Shown here piece by piece: positions 1 through 13,900 of a stretch of 64,000 nt of DNA (position 1 is the first letter of the stretch; each line of letters starts with the position of its first letter). The position numbers and the translations under genes were made by a program. Location of the stretch: NCBI GenBank assembly GCA_028564925.1, contig CM053034.1:92699626-92763625 (forward strand). Direction: 5' to 3'. The notes under the pieces were generated by a model. That model was not told where the DNA came from. It ran no database searches and saw nothing but the letters and a program-made list of their open reading frames with translations. This DNA comes from Lithobates sylvaticus (lineage: Eukaryota; Chordata; Amphibia; Anura; Ranidae).

Positions 1-734
1 GGTTAGATAGTAGGTTTTTGTATGTTCTAGGTTGTATGTGTTTAATAAAGTTATTTTCCTTAATTGTGACATGTGTCAGGCTATCTTGCTGGGTCTCTTA
101 CATATATTTATATCCATTTATGGATACATTACACTTTTGCATATTAAGGTTGAAGTCAGTCTGGTAGTCTAGCTGGATAGGAGAGGGCTGATTTTCAGTA
201 CTTTCTGTATTGGTAGATCCTTATTAGGGTCCCACAAGTTCAGAGGTTCGAAGAGTTTTGGTAAAGAAGAACCTCCAAATCCAGGGACTCTGGTCTTGAA
301 GGTGTTAGGCCACATGAAAGGGAGCCTTAAAAAGCAGCAGGAAGGAAGCAACAGAAGTCTGTAAGGTAGTGTGGAGCAGTTCACAGCTGTGAAAAAGGGT
401 AGACTCTCTGGAGGCTTAGACTGGATTTTGCTGAACTTCTGTGGCTTGTCTTGTATCCCAAAACAAATGGGAATCCTAAACCCAAGCGTGGGACCAAATG
501 GCTGAGGGTGAGCTGTGTTGTATGGTTTCCTTTATACCAGACTGTGAACTGTTTACATTACTTTTGCTGAGGAAATCCATTTGTGTTTGCCTGTTTTGAG
601 AGTCCAAAAAAGCCTATTTACTTTTACAATCGGCATGCTGATGATCTCAGGCCCACCATATGACAGTGTTTATGTTAGTATAATTTCCCACATTCTTGTA
701 TATTGCCTTTCCTAAAATGCCGATCTAAAAGTTT

Positions 735-800
735 TTTTAAATGTATCTACACTCCCTGCAGACACCATCAACTGTGGAAGGGAGTTCCACATCCTTATTG
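735..800 (-). mobile_element. short CR1-like LINE fragment
   Basis: The stretch around GTGGAAGGGAGTTCCACATC resembles part of the LINE at 6986-8143 (there GATAGGGAATTCCACATCC). Only about 65 bp are left and the flanks are diverged. It is in the same orientation as the larger copy. Confidence 0.5.
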
Positions 801-864
801 CTGTACTGCAATACTGTCAGGTGGAGTGATTTCAGGCAGCAGCACAGAAGTGTGCAAGGTAAGT

Positions 865-1180
865 AAACATTGAACACCAATGAATGAAGTTTTACCATTG
901 ATGAAACTGAGCACCAATAAAGGGGCCGGCAGGGGATTATGATTACTCCCCTTGAACACCAATGAATGGGGGAGTGAGTTAATGTTATTGTTACCGAGTA
1001 GCAATGAAAGAGGAAGGACTAACATTACTGCCACTGACCACCAATGAAAAAGAGGGGTTAACATTGCTGTCACTCTCCGTCAATGAAAGGTGGTTATTAT
1101 TGCACCCACTGACACCAATTCTGAGGGTTATTTTTACAGCAACTAACAATGATACTGTGGTTACAGACACTAATGACGAG
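865..1180. repeat. degenerate tandem repeat, period about 40 bp
   Basis: The motif CACCAATGAA with variants recurs about every 40 bp (near 872, 911, 954, 1003, 1039, 1079, 1113), often followed by GGGGTTAACATTGCTG-like sequence. CACTGACACCAA is the reverse complement of TTGGTGTCAGTG, the core of the minisatellite inside the hAT-like element at 51133-51527. It may therefore be a decayed inverted relative of that element. Confidence 0.6.
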
Positions 1181-2954
1181 GATTATTTTATACCAACTTT
1201 CCCTTCAGTATACCCCATAACCTATTTTGTCTAAGCATAGCAAACCAAAACAAGTAAAGGTGCCACACTACAAGCCATATGAAGCACCATTCATACTGAT
1301 CAAACCCAAAAGTGTTTCTGTGGGTTACACACTACATTTTCCTGTATAATTGCCTTCAGGTTTCCCTCCTAATTATTTTCGAAAGTAGACAACAATGTGT
1401 AAGTGTATTAAAAAGCTGCTAGCTCCGGTAAAAAATATTTTCAAGTTCAAAGCAAGTGTAGAGAAAAGCATATATGGTGTATAAACATGTAGCCAGGTGT
1501 TGGACTACAGAAACTTTGATAAGCCATTGTCCTCTTTGAAGTCAATTTTACTTTCAGTTTCTATTTCTATGCTGGATAATGTATTGCACTCCTCCAGTCA
1601 GCACAGGGAGAGCTATAACCAGGAAAGCCTATGGACCTTTATGCATAACACTGAGGCTCATTGGAATTGAAGTCTGGGGCATCAACCATAGAATGGGACT
1701 CATGGATCTTTTTACTACAGTTCCCAGAGCACACTGAAGCAGAGGGGGAGTGGGGAAATAGCTTTTACTGGACTGCTCTGTAAACATCTTCCTCTTGGCA
1801 GCGTGGGAGTCCATGTGAGCACATGAGCCTATAAGCACACATCTCTGCAGTTGACCAGATCGGCAAGGATCAGAACCTGACAGCAGTGACATAGGGGCCG
1901 CACTGCATGGACTGTCGCAATTCCATCAATCTATCCCTTGTTGCAGGGGGACTGGAGCTATCTCTCCCTCTCTCCTCCTTTACTTCTGATCACTGGAGCC
2001 ATCTGCACAGAGGCAAGGGGCCACTTTTCTACAGTGGGAGTATACAGCAGCACCACAGGGACTGGTGACAAGGCCACTGCCCACAATTTGCACATTGATA
2101 GCAGTGACTGAGTCATTGGAAGCAGGATACTTAGTAAATAGCATCTTCATAGTATGCTGGTTCACCAAGCCTGTTGTTAAATACACCAACGCTGCTTATG
2201 GGTCCCAACTACAGCCAGTAGAAGAACACTATAAAGCACTGCCTCCCATAAAGCCATTCTACAAGCCCCCTCCTATTTACTATTCATTTAAAGGGTACCT
2301 CCATCCTGTTAGCTAAGGCCCAGCATAGTCACCTTTAATGCACTTTAGTCACATTACTGTTGATTTCTGCACTCACGGTGATCTTACTACTGTTTATGCT
2401 GATCCTAGTGCATAGTATTATCCTATGACTAATTATCATACTGTATATTGAGTTGTTCTACTACTATTTCTAATTCACTTTCATGCCTTTTATCGTTACT
2501 AATCATATTGTGTGACAATGTATTGAGACTTGGATTTACTAAATTGTTAGGTGTCTGTTTCCTGACACAGCATCATTATTGTGTACCTAGTATTCCTTTC
2601 AGTGATTTCTGTGATATGACAAGCTTTGTTCACTCAATTTAGTGTGTCAGAGGGGCTGAAGTAATTGAGAAGGTCAGGGTAAAAGAGCAAAAAACAGAGA
2701 ACCCATCATATCTAGCGGCTCCTGTAGGGGTAGCGTTACAAACACATATCTGCTCCTGCCATTGCTGGTTCAGGTACTATACAAAGACTTCAATGCCACA
2801 CTTACATGCTGCATATTTCTAACATTTTGCACTGACTTGATACATGAAAATTCAGGCATCAGTTAATTTTGTTTCCTTTGTATTAATGTAAATATGAATT
2901 GTGTTTTATATGTATGCAGAAAGACATGGTACTACATTATATGATAAAAATTGC

Positions 2955-2974
2955 TTTATTTATTTATTTATTTT
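2955..2974 (-). promoter_or_regulatory. putative muc2 polyadenylation signal cluster
   Basis: The minus strand reads four overlapping AATAAA hexamers (AATAAATAAATAAATAAA), 138-157 bases past the stop codon. Cleavage would be expected some 10-30 bases further, near 2925-2945. It is AT-rich repeat-like sequence, so the call rests on the motif and its position only. Confidence 0.6.
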
Positions 2975-3111
2975 CAGGTGGAAAAGGGTAAGAATGAAAA
3001 CATGTATAACAGTTGCATTTTAAAGTTAGTTTGCAGTAAGTTTCTTCAATCCCTGTAGGAGGGTCTGTCCTAATGCAAACATAAACTTCTCTTTTTTGAC
3101 TTTAGGGAACG

Positions 3112-3298
3112 TCAGACTTTGGTAGGTGACTGAGCTGCCATGCAGTCAGTGCTGACACAGTTACATTCCTCCACATCAATGTACTCATGTTCCACTTGAC
3201 TTCCATCAGCACACTGCATCATCACTTTCTTCTTGCTGGTCCTCACCTCCTGACAGCAGGAACATTTGTGTGACATTGATCTAGCAGCTGCAGAATAT
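3112..3298 (-). CDS. muc2: muc2 last coding exon: cystine knot, second half, and stop
   Basis: 187 bp including TGA at 3112-3114: YSAAARSMSHKCSCCQEVRT, then VMMQCADGS, EHEYIDVEECNC, and the tail AAQSPTKV. The HxCSCC core, shared with MUC2 and MUC5AC, holds the cysteines used for disulphide dimerisation in the ER. The tail is shorter than the human MUC2 tail and lacks its basic residues. Confidence 0.96.
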
Positions 3299-4370
3299 CT
3301 AAAGATATAAACAAGAATTTCAAAATTAGTTTTGTAAATCTGGACAGTTGATGGAAGCCAGATACTTAAGAGGGAGTTATAGTGGTTTTGCATACTGTTT
3401 CATTCTGTGTTTATGTATACTTTTTTCAGACATATATGCCTATGAATAAATGTTCTTATTTTAATTTCCGACAAACAGGTGGAGTCCTAGGTCACTTTTC
3501 ATGCATTTTCACAAGCAATTTTTACCTGTTATGCAGGAATATAAATGCAGGCTACAGAGCTCAATGGCTCAAGCTGAAATGCACATGCACAACTGAAAAA
3601 GTCACATGAGAGAAACCTACGCCCTCCTGAAGGCCCTAAAGATTTCTAATCAGTGTCTAAACAACGTCTGATGTTCTCTATCTTTATAAAATGTATTATT
3701 TGTCAAGACTGCAGTGTGTACTAAATTTGGATTTGCAAAACTAGGATTGCATTTAAAAGATAACAATGATAAACTATGATTTTTAGGAATTTTCTTTTAA
3801 AAATTATTAATAATATGTTACTTACACAGACAAAGTTTCACATAATCCATCACACCGAGCTATCTTCACCTTTTCTTTGGACTGACAATTATTGTCATAC
3901 AAATAGTCATAGTCTTGATAAGCCTTGCATCCTGTACTCTTCTCAATACCTGGATGGTTAATAATATTGCATAAGATTTAAAACCATTCTACAATGTCAA
4001 TAACTATTTGACCGCAGTTACCATTTTAGTTCCAAGATTTATATCCAGTATCTTAAAATCAGTATTTAGCATATACTTAAAATTTAGCAAGCCAGTGCTT
4101 CTCAAAAACATTCCCAATCTGCCAAGCAGGGCCTAAGCCCTGAAATATTTCAGGTAAATTGTTCTCTGGCTGAGTGTAATGATTTGCCAAAAGGTATAAG
4201 ATCTACTGCAGGCTAGATAACCTGTGTCTGCTCCATTTAACCAACTACCTTAAAGAGACCCCTTTGCCAGGCCATTCATTTCAACAACGATCTTTCCATA
4301 AGACTATATGTATAGATGTGTGCAGCCTATTGCATTAGGATGTGCACCCCAAAACACTCAAAACACTCAA

Positions 4371-4434
<64 letters not shown>

Positions 4435-6912
4435 TGACAGTGGTTACTTATTTTTATTATTTAATTTTTTACAATATTATTATTATTATTTTTTTTACAA
4501 TTTTTTAGGAGCCCTATTGAGGGACTTTGTTCAAATATCAGGTCATGGGTCTAAACAGACCCCTGATGCCTCACTTTTGAGACAGAGAACGGAACTGAGC
4601 ACAGAGATTCCCCAGTCTCCTTCTCTGCAGCATCAGCACTGGACAGTGAATGAATTGAAAGTGCTCTGTGCTGAGTGGCTTCCTGTTCATTTAGAAACTA
4701 AAACATAGTATACACTTGATAGAGATCACTCACTGTGTTCATTCAGAAAAGAAAGCAGCTGGTAAATAACATATTTACAGACTCCTTCCTCTGCTCTCCA
4801 TCCTGAAACACCTCCATGTGTGCAGCAGCAGCTGGCAGTAGAGGAGAGAAGGGAAGCAGGCAGATCTGCGGGGGGGGGGGGGGGGGGGGGGCAGGATATT
4901 TAAAACACATAGCTGAACTTTATAAATGTGCATTTTTAAAGTGGTTGTAAACCCTCTGGGACCACTTTAACCTACAGGTAAGCCTAGATTAAGGCTTACC
5001 TGTAGGTGCAAGAAATATCTTCTTAACCTACATGGTTAAAGAGATATTTTACAAAAAACGGGCACCGCTGTCGGCGGCGCATGCGCGCCGTAGACAACGG
5101 CACAGGGGCACTGAGCGCGCCGCAAGTGAAGGCGAACATGCCGTCACTGACGGCTCCCGTGCGCATGCACCGGAGTGACGTCATCGTGGCTCCAGCCAGT
5201 CACAGTGCAGGAGCCGCATTACCCGGAAGTCACTCCGGGTATCATGGCAGCGACGGAGGACGTGGACGAGGGTCGCTTTGGGGGCTTCAATCTTAGGTAA
5301 GTTATTCATAATGAGCTAGTATGCTATGCATACTAGCTCATTATGACTTTGCCTTACAGGGTGTATTTTTTTTTCAGGCTTTACTTCCTCTTTAAATGCA
5401 GCAGTGTGGCAGCAGGAGGACTCTGCACAGCACAGGATGATTAGGGTGTGCCCAGGCACATCCGGCAAACCCCATGTGCACGACTATGTTTATATGTGCA
5501 GTTATTGTATTTTAAATGTGCTGTATTCCTGTATAATCCGCCCTTCTGTAGACATCCAAAAGCCCTGAGACTGCTGCTTTTGTCAAGCCATTTTGGATAT
5601 GATGTCATGAGCCCCAGCAAACTCAGAGCTGTCCCTCAATTAACACTCTATAGTATCCCCCCCCCCCCCCGGGTGCTACATTGCAAACATTGCAAGTATT
5701 AGCCTAACCATAAAAGTTGCAGGCAACTAGGTGTATATATTTTTCTACGGGGATCTCAACATGGTGTCATTACCACAGAGGCCTATGACATGTTGGTGCA
5801 GAGGATCCTGATGTGATTCTTTGCACCAGGAGTTTTCTAGATAAAATGGCATGGTACAGGTGAATGGAACATGCGGCATGGCCCTTCAGTTATGAAGAAT
5901 AAAATACTCACATATTTTACAGCAGCCATTGGGTAAAACTTCAATTGTTCCCTGCAATATTTGAATAAAAAAAGTTATGATGAAATGAGGAAGAAGGGAT
6001 AAGCAAATACATAATCTCGCACTAAACTGGTATGATTGGGTCTTTCAAACAAATCAGAAACCCAGGATCACTTTTTTACATTTCCAATCATACTCCAGTG
6101 CAGACAGTCTCCCTATGAATTGCTGTAGGCCATGCAGTGTTTTACTTGTGAATTGCTGTAACATACAGAAAAAAAGCACATCACTGTAACTTACTGCAAC
6201 ACAATAATGTGTAGGGGGCCTCCATTTAAAATAGAGAGCTGATATCGCCATCCACCCACTCTTGCTACATACCACAATGTTGTTCCACTCTGTTGCCTCC
6301 ACATTTATAAAATATGGCCCGCATTGTGGAGCCTGCAGTACAGTATGTCACAGTGTTCCACAGCCAAACACGTAAGTAATGCACATAGCTGAGCTTTAGA
6401 AATGTGCATTTTTAAATGCAACAGTGTGACTGCAGTAACGTCAGAAGCTGCAGAAAAGTTTTTCGCTTAGACTGGACCTCTCCTTTGCAAAAATCTATAT
6501 ACCGGTAATTACAAGGAAAAGGTTATAGTTCACTTCACCAACCAGATAATTTGTACTTACAGGTTCACAGTTTTCTTCATTGAAAGCTGGACAGGAAATG
6601 CTTGAGATGGATGTGATGAACTGGTCCTTTATCATAGTGCAGCTGTGCATTGTACAGTTATCCTCTGAATATTTGTTTTCTCCAGGCTAAAAAAACAAGA
6701 AATTATAGTAAAAAAAAAAAAAAAACATATACTGCATTGATGTCTCTGATTTCAACATTTTTTTTTTTTGTTAGTCACTATGCTGAAAGTATTCAGACTT
6801 AGAATGTCAGTGGTCCCAAAACGCAAGTCAACCAAGGGGACATGAATGTTCAGAAAAAGTGGTTAGAATTAGCAGCCTATACAATGTATATTGTATATTT
6901 ACAATATATACA

Positions 6913-6988
<76 letters not shown>

Positions 6989-9900
6989 CATAGTTACATA
7001 GTAGGTGAGGTTGAAAAAAGACACAAGTCCATCAAGTCCAACCTATGTGTGTGATTATATGTCAGTATTACATTGTATATCCCTGTATGTTGCGGTCGTT
7101 CAGGCGCTTATCTAATAGTTTCTTGAAACTATCAATTCTCCCCGCTGAGACCACAGCCTGTGATAGGGAATTCCACATCCTTGCCGCTCTTACAGTAAAG
7201 AACCCTCTACGTAGTTTAAGGTTAAACCTCTTTTCTTCTAATTTTAATGAGTAGCCACGAGTCTTGTTAAACTCCCTTCCACAAAAAAAGTTTTATCCCT
7301 ATTGTGGGATCACCAGTATGGTATTTGTGTATTGAAATCATATCCCCTCTCAAGCGTCTCTTCTCCAGAAAGAAGCTTGCAACCTTTCCTCATAACTAAT
7401 ATCCTCCAGACCCTATTAGCTTTGTTGCCCTTCTTTGTACTCGCTTCATTTCCAGTACATCCTTCCTGAGGACTGGTACCCAGAACTGGACAGCATACTC
7501 TAGGTACAGCCAGACCAGAGTCTTGTAGAGCAGGAGAATTATCATTTTATCTCTGGAATTAATCCCCTTTTTAATGTATGCCAATATTCGGTTTGCTTTG
7601 TTAGCAGCAGCTTGGCATTGCATGCCATTGCTGAGCCTGTCATCTACTAGGACCCCCAGGTCCTTTTCCATCCTAGATTCTCCCAGAGGTTCTCCCCCCA
7701 GTGTATAGATTGCATTCATATTTTTGGCACCCAAATGCATTATTTTACATTTTTCTACATTGAACCTCATTTGCCATGTAGTTGCCCACCCTATTAATTT
7801 GTTCAGATCTTTATGAAGGTCTCTACATCCTGCGGAGAAGTTATTACCCCGCTTAGCTTAGTATAGTCAGCAAATATAGATATTGAACTGTTTACCCCAT
7901 CCTCCAGGTCGCTTATGAACAAATTAAACAGGATTGGTCCCAGCACAGAACCCACCCCTGACCATACCGAGTATTCCCCATTTATCACCACCCTCTGTCT
8001 GAACTCACCTTGTAGCCAGTTTTCAATCCGTGTACTCACCCCATGGACCTTATTTTGTACAGTAAACGTTTATGGGGAACTGTTTCAAATGCTTTTGAAA
8101 AATCCAGGTACACCACATCTACCTGCCTTCCTTTATCTATATATTTTTTATTTATTTTTTTAGCGAGAGAGGGGATGTTGCATAGCCATTGAAAGTGTAT
8201 GTGCATTTGTTCTATGTGAATTGGACAAAAAAACAAAGGTAAATAGGCTAAATCATGTGCTGTTCAAATGTAAATTGTTGATTTTAAATGGAAAATGCCC
8301 CACTTGACCACTAGATGAGTCTAAGTATTACAGGACATTTCTATGATACTTAACTCCATCTAGTGGCCAGATGCAATATTTTTAATGCAAAATTAGTGAT
8401 TTACAATTGAACAGTACAACATATAGTCTTTTTACATTCATTTGTATTGCCCCATTGGCACAAAATGAATGTACATGCACTTTTACTGGATGAATAACTA
8501 TGGAAATGCTTTTCCCCAGCAAAGATTTTCTTGAAAGCTTTTTTTGAGATATGGATAAAGCAGGAAAGCATTAGTATCCCTGACAACTTTATTGCTGTTT
8601 GGATTCTCTTTGTGGGGATTTCCCATTATTCCCTTTCAATGTGATGGATGTCAGTCATAACAGGAAGTATAGAAATATTTCTTCAACAGGAATGCATAGA
8701 GCAACAAAAACAATGCTTTGTTGCATGGATAATGGCTAAAAACTCTGTCCCGTTTTATTGCTTTTTGTGTCTACAATGTGGAGATTTCCCCTCACTTCCT
8801 GTCCAAGTGATGGTAATAGGAAGTTAGGAGAAATCTCTTCAACAGGGATTCAGACAACAATAATAAGTTTGACTTTCCTTCCCTTATCCAAACTCCATGC
8901 TGCCTCGCTATTGATTATAATGCACCTAAGGCCTTATTCACACATACAGTTATTTACATGTATAGGGCATAGAACATGTAATGACTGTAAATGGTAAATT
9001 GCACACTGTGCATTCAGTTGAAATGCACTTGGAAAAAAAATGGAAATCATCTTTGTGTTCGTAGAAGATTAAAGTATATGTAAATTCCCACCTTCTAAAA
9101 CAAGCCATTCAGTTTAAAATATAAATGAAAGGTAACATTTTTGTGTATAGGTATAAAAAATTATTATGAATACCTTTCTCCCCTTTTTTATAAGTGATCA
9201 AATTGCCTCTGTTCCCAGCTGCATAAGAGCTAGGGGAGGAGAAACAGCAGTACACGGGTCTTCCCAGTGAATGGTTTTGGCAGGGTGGGGGGGGGGGTCG
9301 TGTCAGGATAGGTCTGATCATTGGAGGAGAGCAATGTGAGTTTTCAGGACAGCTAGAGAACTGACCATGCATACCTAGTGTGGTCAGCTTTTAATAGGAA
9401 AGCAGAGGGACTGGCAGGAACACCAGGGATTTCACACAAAGGAAGCAATAAAAGAGAACAGGTACAAGTACATGGTACAACAGGTCTATCTCAGAAATAT
9501 TGGGTTTGCATATTTTTAAATACTCTAAGGGCACCTAAATGCATGCACAGCATGTAAAGGCATGTAAATGCACGGTAAGAGGGAGTTTAGAGGGAGCCGT
9601 CTATATAGAACACTTAAACACATGTAAAGTCACCTAAAGGCATATACATTTTTCATATAAACGCAAAGCAAATATTATACTTCCCTGATCAATTTATCCT
9701 GTCTTTAAATACATCAAATGCAGAAGGCCCATGTAAATGAGGCCTAAATGTAAAGCTTGGGGAAGCTTTAACCTTGATAATGCTATTACTATACACACAT
9801 GTCTTCGATGGGAATAAGCCAATGAGGCTTTATTCAAAGTAGGTATCTACATGACGAAGCATTATATAATCCAGTACTATACATTCATTTCCATTAGCTA

Positions 9901-10961
9901 GGACAAATGTTTTAGCTGTCATGTTATTATCTACAATCAGCTAATTTATTATACCCTGACCATGCATTGTGTATCCTCTGGAAATACATACTTTAATGAG
10001 CTGGTCATGTCCATCCTGACTGAGGACACAGTGCGTCTGTTCACATACGCCACAGCAGTCATTGGTGCGTTGCTTCAGCTCAAAGCCCTGCAAAGAAAAT
10101 TAAGCAGTATTTGAATTGTTTGCATCTGTTCACTACACACAACATAGACTTCTAAGCGAGGAAGGCAACATGTTCCCTTTGTCTCCCTATGTCCATATTT
10201 ATTTTCCTTTCACTCCCCCACTGCTCCATTCAGCTGTGCCTAAGCTTAAGTCTGAGCTTACATAGCATGGACTGTTTTCCTGTCCACATATGCCTGTACT
10301 AGAGGCATTTTCTGCGCCATGCCATATAATGGAAGGGACCCATGACGGAAACGGCATCTTTAGTTAAGGCCACTTTCACACTGAGGCACTATAGCACTAA
10401 AAATAGCGCCTGCAAAGCACCTGTAAAGCGCCTCTCTTGTCACTCCAGTGTAAAAGCCTGAATGCTTTCACGCTGGAGCGGTGCAATTGCAGGACATTTA
10501 AAAAAGTCCTGCAAGCAGCATCTTGGAGGCACTTTAGGAGCGGTGTATACACCATTCCTAAAGCACCCCTGCCCATTGAAATCAATGGGCAGCCCTGCCG
10601 AAGCGCCTGCAAAGCGTCACAGCAGCAGCGCTTTGCGGGCTTAATTTACACTTTATTCAGCCACTAACGGTGGTTAAAAGTGTCCCCCTAGCGGCTGAAA
10701 AGCGCCTCTTTTTTTTTTTTCTTAATTCAGTACTTTTTTTATTTTAATTCTTTTCATAACAATACAAGTTATACATTTAAGCATACATTTCATCCCAGAT
10801 ACATAAACTTCTAGCATTCATCTGCCACACCAGCCACCCACTCACCCCCCCCCCCCCCCCCCCCAAAAGACAAAAAAAAAAAAATAATAATAATAATAAT
10901 AATAATAATACTAAAAAAAATAATAATAATAATAAAAAAAAAAAAACAATAATAATACTAC

Positions 10962-10995
<34 letters not shown>

Positions 10996-13900
10996 AAAAA
11001 GGGAGAATTTTTTTCCTCTGCCGCCTCCACCTGTATTCACCTCCTCCAGCCCCCTCAGCCCTCCCCCCATCCTCCCATCCCCTCCAAATATCAACCTCTA
11101 CCCATGTTGGTTCATCTTTTATTTTCATTATCCCAGGTCTCTACCCATCTTTTCCAAATAGCATCAAATTTGTCTCGACTCCCTCTATGTGTATAAATAA
11201 ATTCCTCCTTTAATATAGTTTCTTTTATTTGTGTTCTCCATTCTTCAACCGTCGGAGGATATATAGATATCCATTTCTGGGCTATTAGTTTTCGTGCCTG
11301 AAATAGGCCTCTCGTCAGTGCGGTATGGATATTTTTTGAGATATTTGGTTCCGCCACTATATTTAATAAGCATAGATTTGGATCTAATAACATTTCTATT
11401 CCTAGTACACTATTTATATTTTGGATTATATCCTGCCAATATCGATGGAGTTTGGGACATCTCCACAACATGTGTATTAAATTAGCCAGTGCGCCACTAC
11501 ATCGAGGGCATAAAGGGGACTCTCTGCGTTTCCACTTAAATAATTTCTCAGGTGTATAGTATGATCTATGCGTAATAAAGATTTGTGTTAGTTTTTGAGT
11601 ATCCGACAGTGATACCTTTGGGATCGCAGACAAGACCTCCGACCACTGAGCATCAGTCAGTGCTCCCAGGTCTCGCTCCCATTGCTTCCTAGCCGGCACC
11701 TCTACCTCTTCCTCAAATTTTTTCTGCATTATCTCATAAATTTTAGATATAAGTCCCTTCTTTTGGTCCCTTTTCTTCAACAGTGTTGTTATTTTGGATT
11801 CGTTAAGCATAAATACAGATGTACGGGCCTGGACATGAAAGGCATGTCTAAGCTGGAGATATTGAAAGAACCTCTGTCTTGGAATCCTAAATTCCTCAGA
11901 TATTTGCGCAAATGATTTTATATTATCATTCCAAAACAGTTGTTCCACAAATCTCAGCCCCTGAGTTTGCCAAAACCCAAATCCCTCCAATCTCTGTACT
12001 TCCTCATAATTTGCGTTATTCCATATTGGTGTATAGGAGGTATAGCCAGCAATACTAGTAATCTTTTTTATTGCTAGCCATACCTTATTAAATAGTCCGC
12101 CTGTTATGAATTTCTTATCTTTTTGAAAAGTTTTTGTCTCTAGTAGGGACATCAATGAGTATCCTTTACCCAGTGGGAGTAATAATGCTTGTATCGGATC
12201 ATTCTCATCTACCTCTGTCCAGCCATAGAAATGCTGGGTTTGTGAGGCCAAAAAATAATTTTTGGGATGTGGAATAGCGAGTCCCCCCTCATCTTTGGCC
12301 AGCATTAAAGTTGTTAGTTTAATACGTGCATATTTTTTCTTCCAGATAAGTTCGCGAAAAAGCGATTCTATCCTTTTAAACCAAAATGCAGCTATCCACA
12401 TCGGGCAGTTGTGAAAAATATATAATAATTGTGGGGCCCAGATCATCTTTATAAGATTTGCCCTTCCAATCACGGTTAATGGAAGTTTGCACCAGGTCTG
12501 ACATTTATCTTTGAGCCTAGTCAATAATGGTCTAAGTTTAAGGTCAATATAATCCCCCACTTTCCGTGTTACCTCAATCCCTAAGTACCTAATTCTGTGT
12601 TTTATTTGAATTTGTTTAGCACAGTCTGGTAAAGAAGTGTTTGCATTATGTAGCGGCATTAACACCGATTTCTCCCAGTTGATGCGAAACCCAGAGAGCT
12701 GTCCAAATGCAGATACAAGATTCATGAGTTCCTCTAAGGATTTTGTGGGGTCACTAAGGAAAATTAAGGCATCATCTGCATACAAAGCTATTTTATCCTC
12801 TCTTCCTGCACGTTGGAATCCCTCTATCCCCGCAGACTGTCTGACTGCAGCGGCCAGTGGTTCCACTGCCAATGCAAACAGCAAGGGGGACAGAGGGCAA
12901 CCCTGTCTAGTCCCCCGGGACAACGGGAAAGCTGGTGACATAGTGTCATTGATCCTCAACTTTGCCCTGGGGTCTTTATATAGTATTTTTAGCCAGGTTA
13001 TAAAGCCTGGGCCTATGCCAAAGGCAATCAGTACCATCCATAGATATTCCCATTCTACCATGTCAAAAGCCTTCTGAGCATCCAATGACAGGATGGCACC
13101 AGCTCCCCCGTTATCCATTGGTAATTGTAGATTCAGAAAGAGCCTACGAATGTTTGTGGCTGCTGATCTGGAGGGGATGAAGCCTGTTTGATCCCTATGG
13201 ATCAGAGTATCAATGTATCTAGACAATCTATTTGCCAGGACCTTGGCTAGTATTTTAACATCAGATGTAAGGAGAGATATTGGCCGATAAGAGCCAGGCT
13301 TTAGTGGGTCTTTATCCGGTTTTAAAATTATAATTATTATTGTTTCCATCATTGATTTAGGGAGTTCCCGTGTGATATATGCTGCATTCAGTACTTCAAG
13401 AAGTTCTGGGATCAAGATCTGACCGTATATTTTATATATCTCCACGGGGAGTCCATCCATCCCTGGAGATTTAAGCGCCTCTAAAAAGATGGTGAAGCAC
13501 CGCTAAAACTAGCGGCGCTTTACTGACGAGGCCCCTGCGACTCAGTGTGAAAGTGCCCTTAGTATTCTTGTTATAATTTCTAATATTATCTGTACGTCAT
13601 TACTTTTATTAAATGCTATACTTATAAGTATTTGTGTGATCACTCTTTGCACATATCGAATACAACCCCAAAAACGTAAACATTCACATGACCGTAGTGA
13701 AATAGTGGCCAAAGTTGAGGTTCATTTTGTTTCTGTAATCCCACAGTACTAGACTTAATACATTGTCAATGCTTGACATTACGACTACAAACATGTAAAT
13801 TCTTACAGAAACAAGCCTTAGTAAATAACTTGTGCTGATTATAGAGGGCTGGAGTACATATAATGTTTTTCTTGCACTATCAAAGATTCACCATAACCAT

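Larger units (their letters stand above)
1..2950. other. 3' flank of muc2, no gene recognised
   Basis: No open frame here looks like a conserved protein, and I see no exon with family motifs on either strand. It holds a short LINE fragment (about 735-800) and a degenerate tandem array (about 865-1180). The rest is anonymous AT-rich sequence. A neighbouring gene's unrecognised UTR cannot be excluded; AATAAA occurs near base 45. Confidence 0.5.
10364..13561. mobile_element. Harbinger-like MITE, split by an L1 insertion
   Basis: Ends AGGCCACTTTCACACTGAG and CTCAGTGTGAAAGTGCCC are inverted repeats flanked by TTA on both sides (10364-10366 and 13559-13561), the TWA-type target duplication of PIF/Harbinger elements. 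The left part (about 340 bp) and right part (about 80 bp) are GC-richer than the intron. They hold repeated GCGCCT/AAAGCGC motifs. The LINE at 10710-13472 lies inside. Confidence 0.8.

Noticed and set aside
3382-3609. Plus-strand frame next to the last muc2 exon
   Set aside because: It has no motif, overlaps a muc2 intron and carries no start context or splice signals that could be trusted.
4308-4708. Open frames through the AC/AT microsatellite
   Set aside because: The YIYIYIYI stretch is translated dinucleotide repeat; no splice or domain support.
5081-5296. GC-rich frame that could mark a promoter or CpG island gene start
   Set aside because: It lies fully inside a MITE with inverted ends; frog MITEs of this type have GC-rich interiors.
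10777-11094. 105-codon minus frame with Phe/Ile/Leu runs
   Set aside because: Translation of simple-sequence runs in the L1 3' UTR.
12637-13077. 146-codon plus-strand frame
   Set aside because: Antisense shadow of the L1 reverse transcriptase.
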